Position numbers and translations under genes: made by a program. Shown in pieces: positions 22,717 to 33,193 of a DNA stretch of 64,000 nucleotides. The DNA comes from Ischnura elegans (lineage: Eukaryota > Arthropoda > Insecta > Odonata > Coenagrionidae): assembly GCF_921293095.1 (NCBI RefSeq), contig NC_060248.1, positions 136,350,972 to 136,414,971 on the forward strand. Reading direction: 5' to 3'. The notes beneath the pieces are model-generated. The model searched no databases. It worked only from the letters and a program-made list of their open reading frames with translations, and was not told the origin of the DNA. Position 1 is the stretch's first letter; the number at the start of each line of letters is the position of its first letter.

Positions 22717-22800
22717 GATTGCACTAAACGCACTAAATAAATTAAAATAAAATAAAGCCTAATGATTTCCAAATCTGTCCCGGGTTTCGGCACCAAAAAA

Positions 22801-23292
22801 TGTCGCGTCACGGGGCCGTTGTGCTCCGCCCGAAATGCAATGCATGCAGGGCCGGAACTAGCCTTACATTTACGACGAAAATAATAAGAAAAGAGAAATG
22901 AGGGACTGGAAACCAAAATTTAAATAAAGTGAAAGGAAGAAATGACGGGGGTGGAAGAAAATAAGGAAGGGAATCCCGCCTTACCTTGGCTTCCGCCCGA
23001 ACTCTGCACCCCATGCGTCCGTCCACCACTTGATTCTCGTCAGAGCTTCGACGAGATAAACGCGTCTTCGCCTTGAACTCAGGCGAACGAAAGCTGTCGT
23101 CTTCGCCCGGACCCAAGCGAATGAATGAATACCGGTGCCGCAGGCCTGCACCGTTCTTCCGGTGCTGCTCAAGCCCTCTTTAGGCAAAACAGTACGGCAC
23201 AAAACAAAAAAACCAAGGCAGGCGGGAAAAAGAAGAAAAGAGGGAAATTCAAATGGAAGAAAAGAAGACATAAGGCTGTTCCGGCCCGAACA
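22801..23292 (-). repeat. BEL-1 5' LTR
   Basis: 492 bp at a constant offset of 5067 from the other LTR. In element orientation it runs TGTTCGGGCC ... GACGCGACA. Confidence 0.92.
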
Positions 23293-23297
23293 CGAAG

Positions 23298-23414
23298 GTT
23301 TGTTCTTTCCTTCCCTTACCCTCCTCGGAGGGAAGGGCGTGGTTTTACAAGGGTAACTACCCACCATATGATGGCTACTACCATTCCTTTACCTTTCCTT
23401 TACCCATCATGGGG
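23298..23414. other. flank between BEL-1 and satellite
   Basis: Contains CCTTCCCTTACCC-type sequence resembling the repeats at 1-1180. No gene. Confidence 0.4.
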
Positions 23415-25440
23415 GAGTTTATTTTTATCAGGATATGCCAGATGATTATCCCTACTCCAATAATTATAATTTTACATAAATTATCCATTCTTAGGACAGT
23501 TTTTCACATTTATATTAATGGCTAAGGTATTCCAGAAAGTTTTCTATCAACCAAAAGCTAGAATTTTAATATAAATTGTCCATAGTTTGTCATGTTTACA
23601 CTATAGAGACCGAGGTATGCCTGAAAGTTATCCCTACTCCAGTAACAATTATTTTACATAAATTGTCCATTCTTAGGATAGTTTTGCACATTTATATTAA
23701 AGACTTAGGTATTACAGAAAGTTATCTAGGAGACCAAAAGCTAGAATTTTGATGTTAAATGTCCATAATTTGTCATGTTTACATTAGAGACAGAAGTATG
23801 CCTGAGGGTTATCCCTACTCGAATAACTATAATTTTACATGAATCGTCCATTCTTATGATAGTTTTGCACACATTATTAAAGACTAAGGTATTCCAGAGT
23901 GTTGTCTATCAACCATAAGCTAGGAAGGTGATATAAATTGTACATAAACTGTCATGTTTACATTAGAGACAGAGGTATGCCTGAGGGTTATCCCTACTCG
24001 AATAACTATAATTTTACATGAATTGTCCATTCTTATGATAGTTTTGCACATTTTATTAAAGGCTAAGTTATTCCAGAGTGTTATCTATCAACCATAAGCT
24101 AGAATTTTGATATAAATTGTCCATAAATTGTCATGTTTACATTAGAGACAGAGGTATGCCTGAGGGTTATCCCTACTCGAATAGCTATAATTTTACATGA
24201 ATTGTCCATTCTTATGATAGTTTTGCACATTTTATTAAAGGCTAAGGTATTCCAGAGTGTTATCTATCAACCATAAGCTAGAATTTTGATATAAATTGTC
24301 CATAAATTGTCATGTTTACATTAAAGACAGAGGTATGCCTGAGGGTTATCCCTACTCGAATAGCTATAATTTTACATGAATTGTCCATTCTTATGATAGT
24401 TTTGCACATTTTATTAAAGGCTAAGGTATTCCAGAGTGTTATCTATCAACCATAAGCTAGAATTTTGATATAAATTGTCCATAAATTGTCATGTTTACAT
24501 TAGAGACAGAGGTATGCCTGAGGGTTATCCCTACTCGAATAACTATAATTTTACATGAATCGTCCATTCTTATGATAGTTTTGCACATTTTATTAAAGAC
24601 TAAGGTATTCCAGAGTGTTATCTATCAACCATAAGCTAGAATTGTGATATAAATTGTCCATAAATTGTCATGTTTACATTAGAGACAGAGGTATGCCTGA
24701 GGGTTATCCCTACTCGAATAACTATAATTTTACATGAATCGTTCATTCTTATGATAGTTTTGCACATTTTATTAAAGACTAAGGTATTCCAGAGTGTTAT
24801 CTATCAGCCATTAGCTAGAATTTTAATATAAATTGTCCATAAATTGTCATGTTTACATTAGAGACAGAGGTATGCCTGAGGGTTATCCCTACTCGAAAAG
24901 CTATAATTTTACATGAATTGTCCATTCTTATGATAGTTTTGCAAATTTTATTAAAGACTAAGGTATTCCAGAGTGTTATCTATCAGCCATAAGCTAGAAT
25001 TGTGATATAAATTGTCCATAAATTGTCATGTTTACATTAGAGACAGGTATGCCTGAGGGTTATCCCTACTCGAATAATTATAATTTTACATGAAACTTCG
25101 AATCTTAGGATAGTTTTTACCTTTGGAATATAAAGACTGTAATATGCGTGAAGGTTATCTTTCGTCGGATAACTAGAATTTTAATATTAATTGACCGTAG
25201 TGCGTCATGTTTTCATTACGGACAGAGGTATGCCCGATGGTTATCCTGTATTCAGCATCAAAGATCGTAATAAATTTTGCAATATATGAATTGATTTTCA
25301 TGTTCAGACTAGAGACTGAAGTATGCCTGAAGTTTATTCGTACTACAAAAATTATAATTTTACTTAAATTGTCCATTCTTAGGATTGTATTACCCGTATG
25401 CGTTAAAGGGTGCGGTGTTTCTTGAAGGTTATCCTCCCTA
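23415..25440 (+). repeat. satellite array, 179-bp unit
   Basis: The motif CCTGAGGGTTATCCCTACT starts at 23801, 23980, 24159, 24338, 24517, 24696, 24875 and 25052: six intervals of exactly 179 bp and one of 177. More diverged units lie on both sides (near 23430, 23610, 25232 and 25325), giving about 11 units. The middle units differ by a few substitutions only, while the edge units are clearly older, as expected from unequal exchange. No coding frame runs through. Confidence 0.92.
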
Positions 25441-26389
25441 TGTTTTGGCTCCTAATAAATAGAACCAAAAAACTTTGTATGGTAATTCCATATTTTATTT
25501 TACAAAATTAAAAACATATACGTTCCACAGCTTTTAATAATTCCTTTCTGCCTTATACGGCTTCATACTTGTACAGCAATTCATTTTGAATATGTTTGGC
25601 GCCCGCCGCCATTTTCTGTGACGTAGGTATGCCTGTGAGGTTATCTCTCCCTCCATTCGGAACGACTCGTTTCTTAGACCATATAAGAACTAGACCCGCC
25701 ATTCCCCACCTCTACCCATGTCTCGCCGTGTGGCCAACATCTCCCCTCCGCTCCCTTCCTTCCCCTCCCACTTTTAAAGCGGCGTGACGTCACGGTTGGG
25801 ACGCTCATCGCCGTAGCGCATGGCTACGAATGGGGATTCACTGCATCACTGCGGTATTTTGACCATTTTCTTCGCGATTTTTCAATTAAAAATACTAATA
25901 TTTATTGCGTTATGTACGAGAAGTATTCTCTCAGCCATGGTTGGATTGGTGAACTTACAATTAATGAACAGTGGCATTTTTCGGCATTGGCAGCGACGAA
26001 AAAATATTGTGGCAGTAAAATGAAGACAAAGCCCTTTGTTAACTTCCGCAGATTTTTTTCTTATCTCGTTAGCGATCTAGCATCATTCGGAACATCGTTA
26101 TAAAAACATGAAATCTTGCACAAAAGTTGTAAACGAGGGGAATTTTAGAGAGGAAAAGGGTCAAGGGTGTAAAGAATATGCCGGTCGTCCACGAAGTAAC
26201 GCGGCAACGCCTTCGCATATAGTAATTTTTAAACGGTCAATCATGCGATGCAAATTGAGCTGCGCACTAGCGCTACTAAAAAGTGATGTCAACAAATCAG
26301 CATTCATATTATTTAGGTAAGTAATTTAGTTATTTCATAAATGCATCATTTTTTACTTAGCAGGCAGCACTCGTTATATATATATAAAT
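25441..26389. other. no gene recognised; GC-rich patch with TGACGTCA
   Basis: A GTATGCCTGTGAGGTTATC echo of the satellite motif occurs at about 25627. A GC-rich stretch at 25670-25830 contains GCGTGACGTCACGG, a CRE-like palindrome that could mark a promoter or an element end. Short frames (25596-25787, 25820-26023) match nothing I recognise. Confidence 0.35.
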
Positions 26390-27047
26390 ATAAATAATGT
26401 AAAGGAACTTCTTGCCCTAGGGTGGGCACAAAAAAAAAAAAAAAAAAAAAAAAAAACTTAGAAACTGACAGAAAAACGAAAAATAAAATAAAAGTGAGGA
26501 ACTTACGGGGAAAGGTTGTTTTTACAAATTTTCGATGGGACGCAGCCCATCTTTCTCAAGTGAGAAGGCTCTTCTCACTTGAGAAAGATGGGCTGCGTCC
26601 CATCGAAAATTTATAAAAACAACCTTTCCCCGTAAGTTCCTCACTTTTATTTTATTTTTCGTTTTTCTGTCAATTTCTAAGTTTTTTTTTTTTAGAAAAA
26701 AAAAAATTTGTAAAAACAACCTTTCCCCGTAAGTTCCTCACTTTTATATTATTTTTCGTTTTTCTGTCAATTTCTAAGTTTTTTTGTGTGCCCACCCTAG
26801 GGAAAGAAGAAGTTCCTTTACATTATTTATATATATATATATATATACACGTTTGAAATAAACTCACACGAGCATTATAAATAATGTAAAGGAACTTCTT
26901 CTTGCCCTAGGGTGGGCACACAAAAAAACTTAGAAATTGACAGAAAAACGAAAAATAAAAAATAAAAGTGAGGAACTTACGGGGAAAGGTTGTTTTTACA
27001 AATTTTCGATGGGACGCAGCCCATCTTTCTCAAGTGAGAAGAGGAGG
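26390..27047. repeat. Penelope-like terminal repeats, inverted and direct copies
   Basis: A unit running from ATAATGTAAAGGAACTTCTT through CCCTAGGGTGGGCACA to CGATGGGACGCAGCCCATC and CTTTCTCAAGTGAGAAG occurs in plus orientation at about 26393-26567. It occurs inverted at 26571-26830, with an internal duplication around 26690-26775, and plus again at 26878-27040. The first two meet head to head around 26569. Poly-A and TA microsatellites separate parts. This fits the complex terminal-repeat structure of Penelope-like elements and lies just downstream of the RT frame. Confidence 0.8.
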
Positions 27048-27136
27048 GAAAGTGAGGAAAGGGCATAAGGAAGGGTGCAAGGGAGAGGGCTAAGATGGAG
27101 GGAGGAAAAACGGTGGACGGGGATTGGTTGTTCTTT

Positions 27137-28618
27137 CTAATGGGCGCGGTTGATTCCTGGACCAGAAAACGCACGGAAAGCCCATATGCATGCCTGTTCC
27201 AAGTCCTTCAGCTCTAGGGGGGTGGTAGATGGGGGGAGGGAGGCTAATATTCCCACTTTATAGCATTGGTCAAACATAGCTTTGTGGGAGGAAGCATGAA
27301 CGGCGACTGGAAGGGAAGCAGAAACAGAAGAAACGCTATTGCATGAAGAGCGATGCCCGTTCATTCGGATGCAAAGGGGAGTGGTGGATAAGCCGATATA
27401 AAAAGCGGGGCATTTCTGGCACAACAGTATATACACAATGTTTTTTGTTGTGCAAGAAATGTCCGACACAGAGGGGAGAGGGAAGGCAAGGAATTGATCG
27501 GGAAGGGGTTCGGTGATGAGGATGTGACAAGTTTTGCATCTTGCACGGTTGCAGGGCGAGGGCTGTGGTTTAATATAGGTACTTTGTTTGGGCAGTGGTT
27601 TGGTTGTTTTTAAGATGCTGGCCAGATTTGGTGGTCTTTTAAAAACGAGTGAAGGGCATCGCGGGAAAAATCTGGAAGTGGTTGTGTTGTCTGAGAGGAC
27701 GGGGAAAAGGTCTTTTAGGGTCCTACGCAATACGTCCACGCCCGGAAAAAAGGTCGTACAGAGAGAAAGAAACTGCGACGAATTGTCCCCGCCTAGTTTT
27801 TTCGGGACATATGATTTTTTTCGGATCTTATTCCGGAGGAGGGGTTCCGGGTAACCCCTTCTCCTGAGAGCATGGTGTAAATTTGAAAGGAATCTATTAA
27901 GGGAGTCTGGATTGTTACATATTCTGTGACCACGGATGGAAAGAGAAAAAGGGAGGGAGCGTTTTGTATGTGTCGGATGACAGCTATTGTAGTGTAGATA
28001 TTGCTGTTTGTTTGTGTTTTTAATGAGTACAGATGTGTGAAATTTATTTTTTGTGAGAAAGATGTCTACATCAAGGAATGTGACATGAGTGGAGGAGGAA
28101 TATGAAGTAAAATTTACAGATGAAAATGAATTGAGGCAGGAGATGAAAGTGATTAGGGATTCCATGCCATGTGGCCACAAAAGAAAGATATCATCTATAT
28201 ATCGGACCCAAAGGGTGGGTGTGAGTGGGTATTGGGAGAGAAAAGACTGTTCTAGACGGCCAAGAAAAAGGTTGGCATAGGACGGACTGAACCGGCTCCC
28301 CATAGCGCACCCCTTAGACTGTGTGTAGTGATTGTTATTGAACGAGAATGAATTGTGTTTCAATATTATCTCGGAGAGGTCGACGAGAAACTTTGTGCTC
28401 GGAATCTGTGGAGTGGAGCGCTGCTCAAGGAAGTGTTCGAGAGCGGAGAGACCTTCTGTGTGTGGTATGGAGGTGTAAAGAGATGTGACGTCGATGGTCG
28501 CCATTATGACGTCTTTGTCCCCAGGAAGGGTGGTCGAGTGAAGGCGTTGGAGGAAGTGATACGTGTCTTTAATGTATGAGGGAAGAGAGTGCACTATGGG
28601 TTGGAGGTATTTAGGAGG
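27137..28618 (-). CDS. Penelope-like RT + GIY-YIG endonuclease, 5' truncated
   Basis: About 490 codons are open on the minus strand from a stop near 28619. The first ATG-like start is unclear (residues YLQPIVHSLPSYIKD precede), so the N-terminal third is missing. RT motifs: ATIDVTSLYTSIPH, a QSKGCAMGSRFSPSYANLF stretch, and the catalytic box in WVRYIDDIFLLW. The C-terminal part has the GIY-YIG signature (NIVYILLCQKC ... FYIGLS) and then an NGHRSSC region, typical of endonuclease-bearing Penelope-like elements. It ends GPGINRAH with a stop at 27137. The frame has no internal stops, so the copy is fairly young despite the 5' truncation. Confidence 0.9.
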   Translation of the reverse strand, partial: PPKYLQPIVHSLPSYIKDTYHFLQRLHSTTLPGDKDVIMATIDVTSLYTSIPHTEGLSALEHFLEQRSTPQIPSTKFLVDLSEIILKHNSFSFNNNHYTQSKGCAMGSRFSPSYANLFLGRLEQSFLSQYPLTPTLWVRYIDDIFLLWPHGMESLITFISCLNSFSSVNFTSYSSSTHVTFLDVDIFLTKNKFHTSVLIKNTNKQQYLHYNSCHPTHTKRSLPFSLSIRGHRICNNPDSLNRFLSNLHHALRRRGYPEPLLRNKIRKKSYVPKKLGGDNSSQFLSLCTTFFPGVDVLRRTLKDLFPVLSDNTTTSRFFPRCPSLVFKRPPNLASILKTTKPLPKQSTYIKPQPSPCNRARCKTCHILITEPLPDQFLAFPLPSVSDISCTTKNIVYILLCQKCPAFYIGLSTTPLCIRMNGHRSSCNSVSSVSASLPVAVHASSHKAMFDQCYKVGILASLPPSTTPLELKDLEQACIWAFRAFSGPGINRAH

Positions 28619-28619
28619 T

Positions 28620-29089
28620 TATAACGAATTTCCGCTTTTGTTGACCATTACCTCCACACGACGCCTTAAGCGTAAACATACAAATAAATTCACAGGTTAG
28701 GAAAGAAAGGGATAGGAACATGGAATAGGAAAAGGACAAGGACAACGGTTATATATATATATATATATTGCTATGGTGGAAAAAGGTCTAGCGCCGGCTT
28801 TGCAAGTGACACCTACGATTTACGTACGCTACGGAAAATTCTGGGAATAAATAATACTTATTAACATATTTATAATTCGAAAGAAAGAGAGGATTGGATT
28901 AAAATAATTTTAAATATAAATTTGTTTTATAACAATCAATTATATTTAATATATTGAATAACTTCTTAAATATTTTCATGTAATTTTGTACGTATGTACT
29001 TACAGAGTTTTCAATTAATTTTTTTAAACAATTTACGACATAATTTTATTTTTTATATTCTTGTCACAATACGTAAGAAAAGAGGATGT
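28620..29089. other. no gene seen
   Basis: Includes a (TA)n microsatellite at about 28751-28768, then AT-rich DNA. No repeats or frames recognised. Confidence 0.45.
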
Positions 29090-29570
29090 GGATTCAAAGA
29101 TCATCTAAAAAGTGAATCTCATTTTATTAAAAAATCCAGAAGTGATTACTCTGTCAAATGTGTGAAATGTAACGGATAATTTTCTATTTTTCACGGCAGT
29201 ATGATATTTCGAAGCACTTGGAGACGCAAGAGCATAAAAGATATTTAAATACTGCTGCATCTTCCTCCAAAATACAGAAATTTTTCGTAAAAACAATTTA
29301 TGGAGGCGAAGAAAAGAAACTAGCATTAGCAGAAGGATGTATTTCCATTCTATTTTTCATAGTCATTCCTTCAGATCTAAGGCCTGTACATCACAAGTTA
29401 CCAAATCGGTTTTGCAGCGCACATGATACATAAGGCCGTTCAAACAGCTGCTGTTTTGTTGCCCGCAGATGTGGAAAATATTGTCATTAAAATATATTTC
29501 TATTTCTACATTACACTGTGCGTCTTCAAATGCTGAAAGAATTTTGTGAAACTGCGGAAGTCGCATGTAT
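29090..29570 (+). pseudogene. BED-type zinc-finger transposase relic
   Basis: Frame pieces read YSVKCVKCNG (stop) FSIFHG, then ISKHLETQEHKRYLN and SSKIQKFF. This matches the C-x2-C ... H-x3/4-H spacing of the BED-like finger at the N-terminus of hAT-type transposases. A degraded stretch follows. Stops and shifts make it non-functional. No terminal inverted repeats or target duplication were found, and the catalytic domain is absent. Confidence 0.55.
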
Positions 29571-29870
29571 AAGAAAATACTTGGTTACTGTAAAACGCGC
29601 TAGTTACCTCTTTCGTCAGCTGTAGATAGAATTTTTAAATTATACCACACCACGAATTCCTACTTTCTATATCAGGCTTAATGTCCTAGAATTGTAGAAG
29701 AGAGTTTTGAAAAAGAATCCTCAAATTTAGCTAGAGTTTAAAAACAATCAATCACCTTTTTAAAAATGCTATGGAAGTTATTGAGGATGATAAAATTTTG
29801 GTAATCGAAGTAGCGAATGAAGTTTAAAATATCTGAATCAAAAGCGGTCAGAAAGTCAAAGCGGTCGTCT
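29571..29870. other. no gene seen
   Basis: AT-rich, possibly further decayed transposase sequence. Nothing assignable. Confidence 0.4.
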
Positions 29871-30340
29871 AAAATTTCTATGACCTTTGACCCCCATTGT
29901 GACTTTCGGAGGTCAAAATAAATTGTTGTACAGATGAATGAACTGCGTAACCGACTTTGGCACCCTTCAAAACCTATGGTTTGACACGTTGGTTATCATG
30001 ATGGCCAGAAATTTTGACCCCCATTGAGACCTCGGTGGTCAACAAATCAACAATACGGATCTATTAACTGAAAAATCGACTTTGGCACCCTTGAAAACAT
30101 ATGGTTCGAAACCTGGGTGTCACGATGGCCGGACGTTTACGTCGATCTATGGCCTTTGACCTCCGTATTAACCTTGGAGGTCAATTAGTGAATAATACGG
30201 GTATTTGGACAATACCAATGACTTGGGTGCCCTATAAAATCCATGGATCGACACCTTTGTTGGTATGCTATTCTTTTTGCCACCCTTATGACCTTGACGG
30301 TGACCTTACTGGGTCAACGGTTGAATTTTCGTAAATTAAA
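29871..30340 (+). repeat. degenerate tandem repeat rich in TGACCTTTGACC
   Basis: Four diverged units spaced roughly 125-142 bp (TTTGACC at 29887, 30013 and 30155, then TGACCTTGACGGTGACC near 30290). Shared parts include CGACTTTGGCACCCTTxAAAA and GATGGCC. The first unit holds TGACCTTTGACCCC at 29881-29894, a direct repeat of AGGTCA-type half-sites with one-base spacing. Confidence 0.6.
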
Positions 30341-30767
30341 GTGTTTTTTTCGGGTTTCTTGTGTCCAAAAACCCAAGAATTGACATTTTGGTCAATGAAA
30401 TTTAGACATTTTTCAATCTCAATTTTTTTACATGAAAACCACATAAGGCAAATTAAAATTTTTGGTTTGGACCCACATTGTGAGGTCAAAAGGTCAAAAT
30501 TGTAAAAATATTGCTTTAACTCAACAAAACTTAGGACCTTTCCCCATATTAGTGTGCCAATTTTCATGAATATTGCTCGATGCAAAGTTACTAAAATTAC
30601 GGGTTAAAAATGACACACGACCGTTGGGACAGTCTTAATATTCATTTACTAGGAATGTCACCGTTAGGTTAATCTACTGGTAATAAGTAATACTTCTAAA
30701 ATAATTTTGCTTTTTTATGGACCCTTCCCTTCATCCTTTGTGAGATATCGTGGGATTTTGCTCCACG
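30341..30767. other. no gene seen
   Basis: AT-rich sequence up to the BEL-2 LTR. No features recognised. Confidence 0.4.
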
Positions 30768-31010
30768 TGTTTGGGTATTGAATTGTAGTGGACTGTATCA
30801 ATTTAAATGCTGGTTTGTTATCAGGATTCTTTTAATGCAATTACACGAGTAAGAAGAGCACAAAGTAAACTAAATGATCTTGAAAGGATTGGGAACTGTC
30901 CCACACGTCCACCCGAGACGATTGCGTGAGGCTGACTGACCACGAGACTGACTCCCTTGGCCGGCCGGAGTGAGCGCATGGATACAAACAAAAGAAATAG
31001 TTCCTCAACA
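30768..31010 (-). repeat. BEL-2 3' LTR
   Basis: 243 bp; pairs with 37274-37516. Differs at about five positions. Confidence 0.9.
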
Positions 31011-31048
31011 TGCCGCCATTAAATAATACAAACAAGTTAAAATAGTCA

Positions 31049-33188
31049 TTAGGTGTCACAAAACTTAGGGAGAGGACATAGTTTTTGAACTGATCGTTTC
31101 AATAGACCGGTTGATGTTTTTAGGGTCACAACTCGAACAAGTTCATCACTTCCTGGATAAGTCTCCTTCATAACTCCGGTCTTCCAGTGAAGAGGTGAGG
31201 TGTTATCTTCTTTGATGAGGACCAAATCTCCCGGCTTCAAATTCTTAGATGTTTCCGTCCACCTCTGGCGTTGCTGTAATGTATGTAGATACTCTCTGGA
31301 CCAGCATCTCCATAGCCTCTGGACCATCTGCTGCACCCGCTGCCATCTGGTTAGCCTGTGGAGAGCTACATCACAAAGATCAGGTTCGGGTAATGAGGTT
31401 AAGGCACCTCCTGTAAGGAAATGTCCAGGAGTAAGGAAGGAAAGGTCAGATGGATCATCTGATAGTGGGCATAAATTCAAACAAGCTTCTATCTGAGTTA
31501 AAACCGTAAGCATTTCTTCAAAGGTTAAAGATGCTACGCCAACTACTCGTCTTAGATGATATTTAATTGATTTTACTCCAGCTTCCCATAATCCTCCTTG
31601 GTGTGGTGAATTTGGCGGATTGAAATGCCATTGGCATCCTTCTTGGCTCAAGAAATCAGTAATTCTTCTTCCTCGCTCTTCTTCGGTAAGTAGTTTCTTA
31701 AGCTCTCGCTCAGCACCAATAAAATTTGACCCGTTGTCGCTGTAGATGTGGTTGCATTTTCCTCTTCTGGCTATAAATCTCCTTAATGCAGCAATAAATG
31801 CTGCTGTGGTCATGTCACTAACCAATTCAATATGAATAGCCTTGGTTGCAAGACAGATGAATATAGCAATGTAAGCCTTCGTCTGCACCTTGCTTCTCGA
31901 ATTGCCTAGCTTGGCATAGATTGGTCCAGCATAATCAACTCCAGAGCTGGAAAATGGTCGACTTGGTTGAATTCTAGATGTTGGTAAGCTGCCCATAAGC
32001 TGATGAGCTGTGGTTGACTTCAACTTAAAGCATTTTATACAGGAGTGTATCACTGCCTTGACTGCTGGCCTAATCCTTTGTATCCAAAAGGTTTCTCTAC
32101 GTGAAGCTATCATCAGCTGAGGTCCTGCGTGTAGTAGTCTCTGGTGCTCATATTCAATTAGCAATTTTGTGATATGATGCTTTGGTGGAAGTATCATTGG
32201 ATGTTTAGAATTGTATGGTAATGCTGCAGCGTGCAATCTCCCTCCTACTCTCAATAATTCTTGTAGTTCCCTTTGTAGTTTGATTGCACTTTCTGGAGTA
32301 TCTGATCCAGTTAAACCGTCGTCCACGTAAAAATCTCTTGTCAAGATCTCCGCTGCTTCGGGATAGTTTTCTCGTTCTCTCATTGATAATTCCTGCAAAC
32401 ATCTCACTGCCAGGAATGGCGCTGCTGCTGTGCCGTATGTTACTGTAGTGAGTTTGTACTCCCGTAGATCCTCATTTGGATCTTTCCGCCACAGGACCCT
32501 TTGTAGTCCTTGGTCTTCAGGATGCATCAGTATCTGGCGATACATCTTTGATATGTCAGTTGTCAAGGCGACTGGATGAAACCTAAATCTCATGGTGATA
32601 GACCATAGATCCTGTTGAATTGTGGGTCCAACTAGTAGCATATCATTTAATGATTTACCATTGGTTGTAAGCGTAGATGCATCAAAGACAACTCGTAGTC
32701 TCGTTGTAGAGCTTACTTTCTTGAACACCGGGTGATGTGGAAGATAGTATTTGACTCCTCCTTCTTCAGTACTCAATATCATATGTCCAAGCTCTTCATA
32801 TTCTTGCATGAAGTTTGTATAGTCCTTCTTCAAGGCGATGTTCCTTTCCAATCTCCTTTCAATTTGGTGAAATCTCAGCAGTGCCGTCTCTCGAGAGTCT
32901 CCTAGATTTTCAATGCCGTTTTTTGTAGGTAATCTCACAATAAAGCGGCCATTGTCATCTCGTACTGTATGAGTTGTGAAGTCTTTTTCACAAAGCTGTT
33001 CCTCCTTAGAATGAACTGGTTGTTCCATTTCTTCGATGTCCCACCACTTACGTAGCTGTTGTTCCAGCGTGGAATCACTTCTTGCAAGCAAAGTTAGTTG
33101 TTGAGTCAGATTTACTTGGTCTGTATCTGTTTTATACTCTCCACTTAATATCCAACCCAATTTTGTATTTTGAAGAACTGGGTATGGT
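31049..33188 (-). pseudogene. BEL-2 pol: RT fused in frame to integrase, RNase H deleted
   Basis: About 703 codons open on the minus strand (LGWILSGEYKTD to the stop at 31049). The RT part has YVDD at 32318-32329 and ends at the stretch QRELQELLRVGG. It then runs directly into RLHAAALPYNSKHPMILP, which belongs to the integrase zinc-binding region. The RT thumb, RNase H and linker (several hundred codons in BEL-3) are gone without loss of frame. The junction near 32240-32252 shares a GG dipeptide found at both sites in relatives. The integrase core is complete: GVDYAGPIYAK, IYSDNGSNFIGA and GGLWEAGVKSIK give D, D and E. A DUF5641-type tail (RWQRVQQM, GDLVLIKEDN) follows. Confidence 0.88.
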
Positions 33189-33193
33189 CCAGG

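Larger units (their letters stand above)
17734..23292 (-). mobile_element. BEL/Pao retrotransposon (BEL-1), recent but integrase-truncated
   Basis: Two 492-bp LTRs (17734-18225 and 22801-23292) start TGTCGCGTC and end CCCGAACA on the plus strand, and by eye look identical. The 5-bp target duplication CGAAG (17729-17733 and 23293-23297) is exact. On the minus strand a primer-binding site TGGTGCCGAAACCCGGGAC (22777-22795) follows the 5' LTR, and a polypurine-like AGGTGGGCGGTA (18226-18237) precedes the 3' LTR. The single reading frame lacks the integrase core, so mobilisation would have needed another copy's integrase. Confidence 0.95.

Noticed and set aside
23415-25440. CRISPR array
   Set aside because: The repeat unit is a continuous 179-bp satellite without short repeats and unique spacers, and the genome is eukaryotic.
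25670-25830. CpG-type promoter of a host gene
   Set aside because: Only a short GC-rich patch with one CRE-like palindrome; no downstream coding exon could be supported.
27588-28280. Plus-strand frames opposite the Penelope RT
   Set aside because: Shadows of the minus-strand RT/GIY-YIG frame with no domain of their own.
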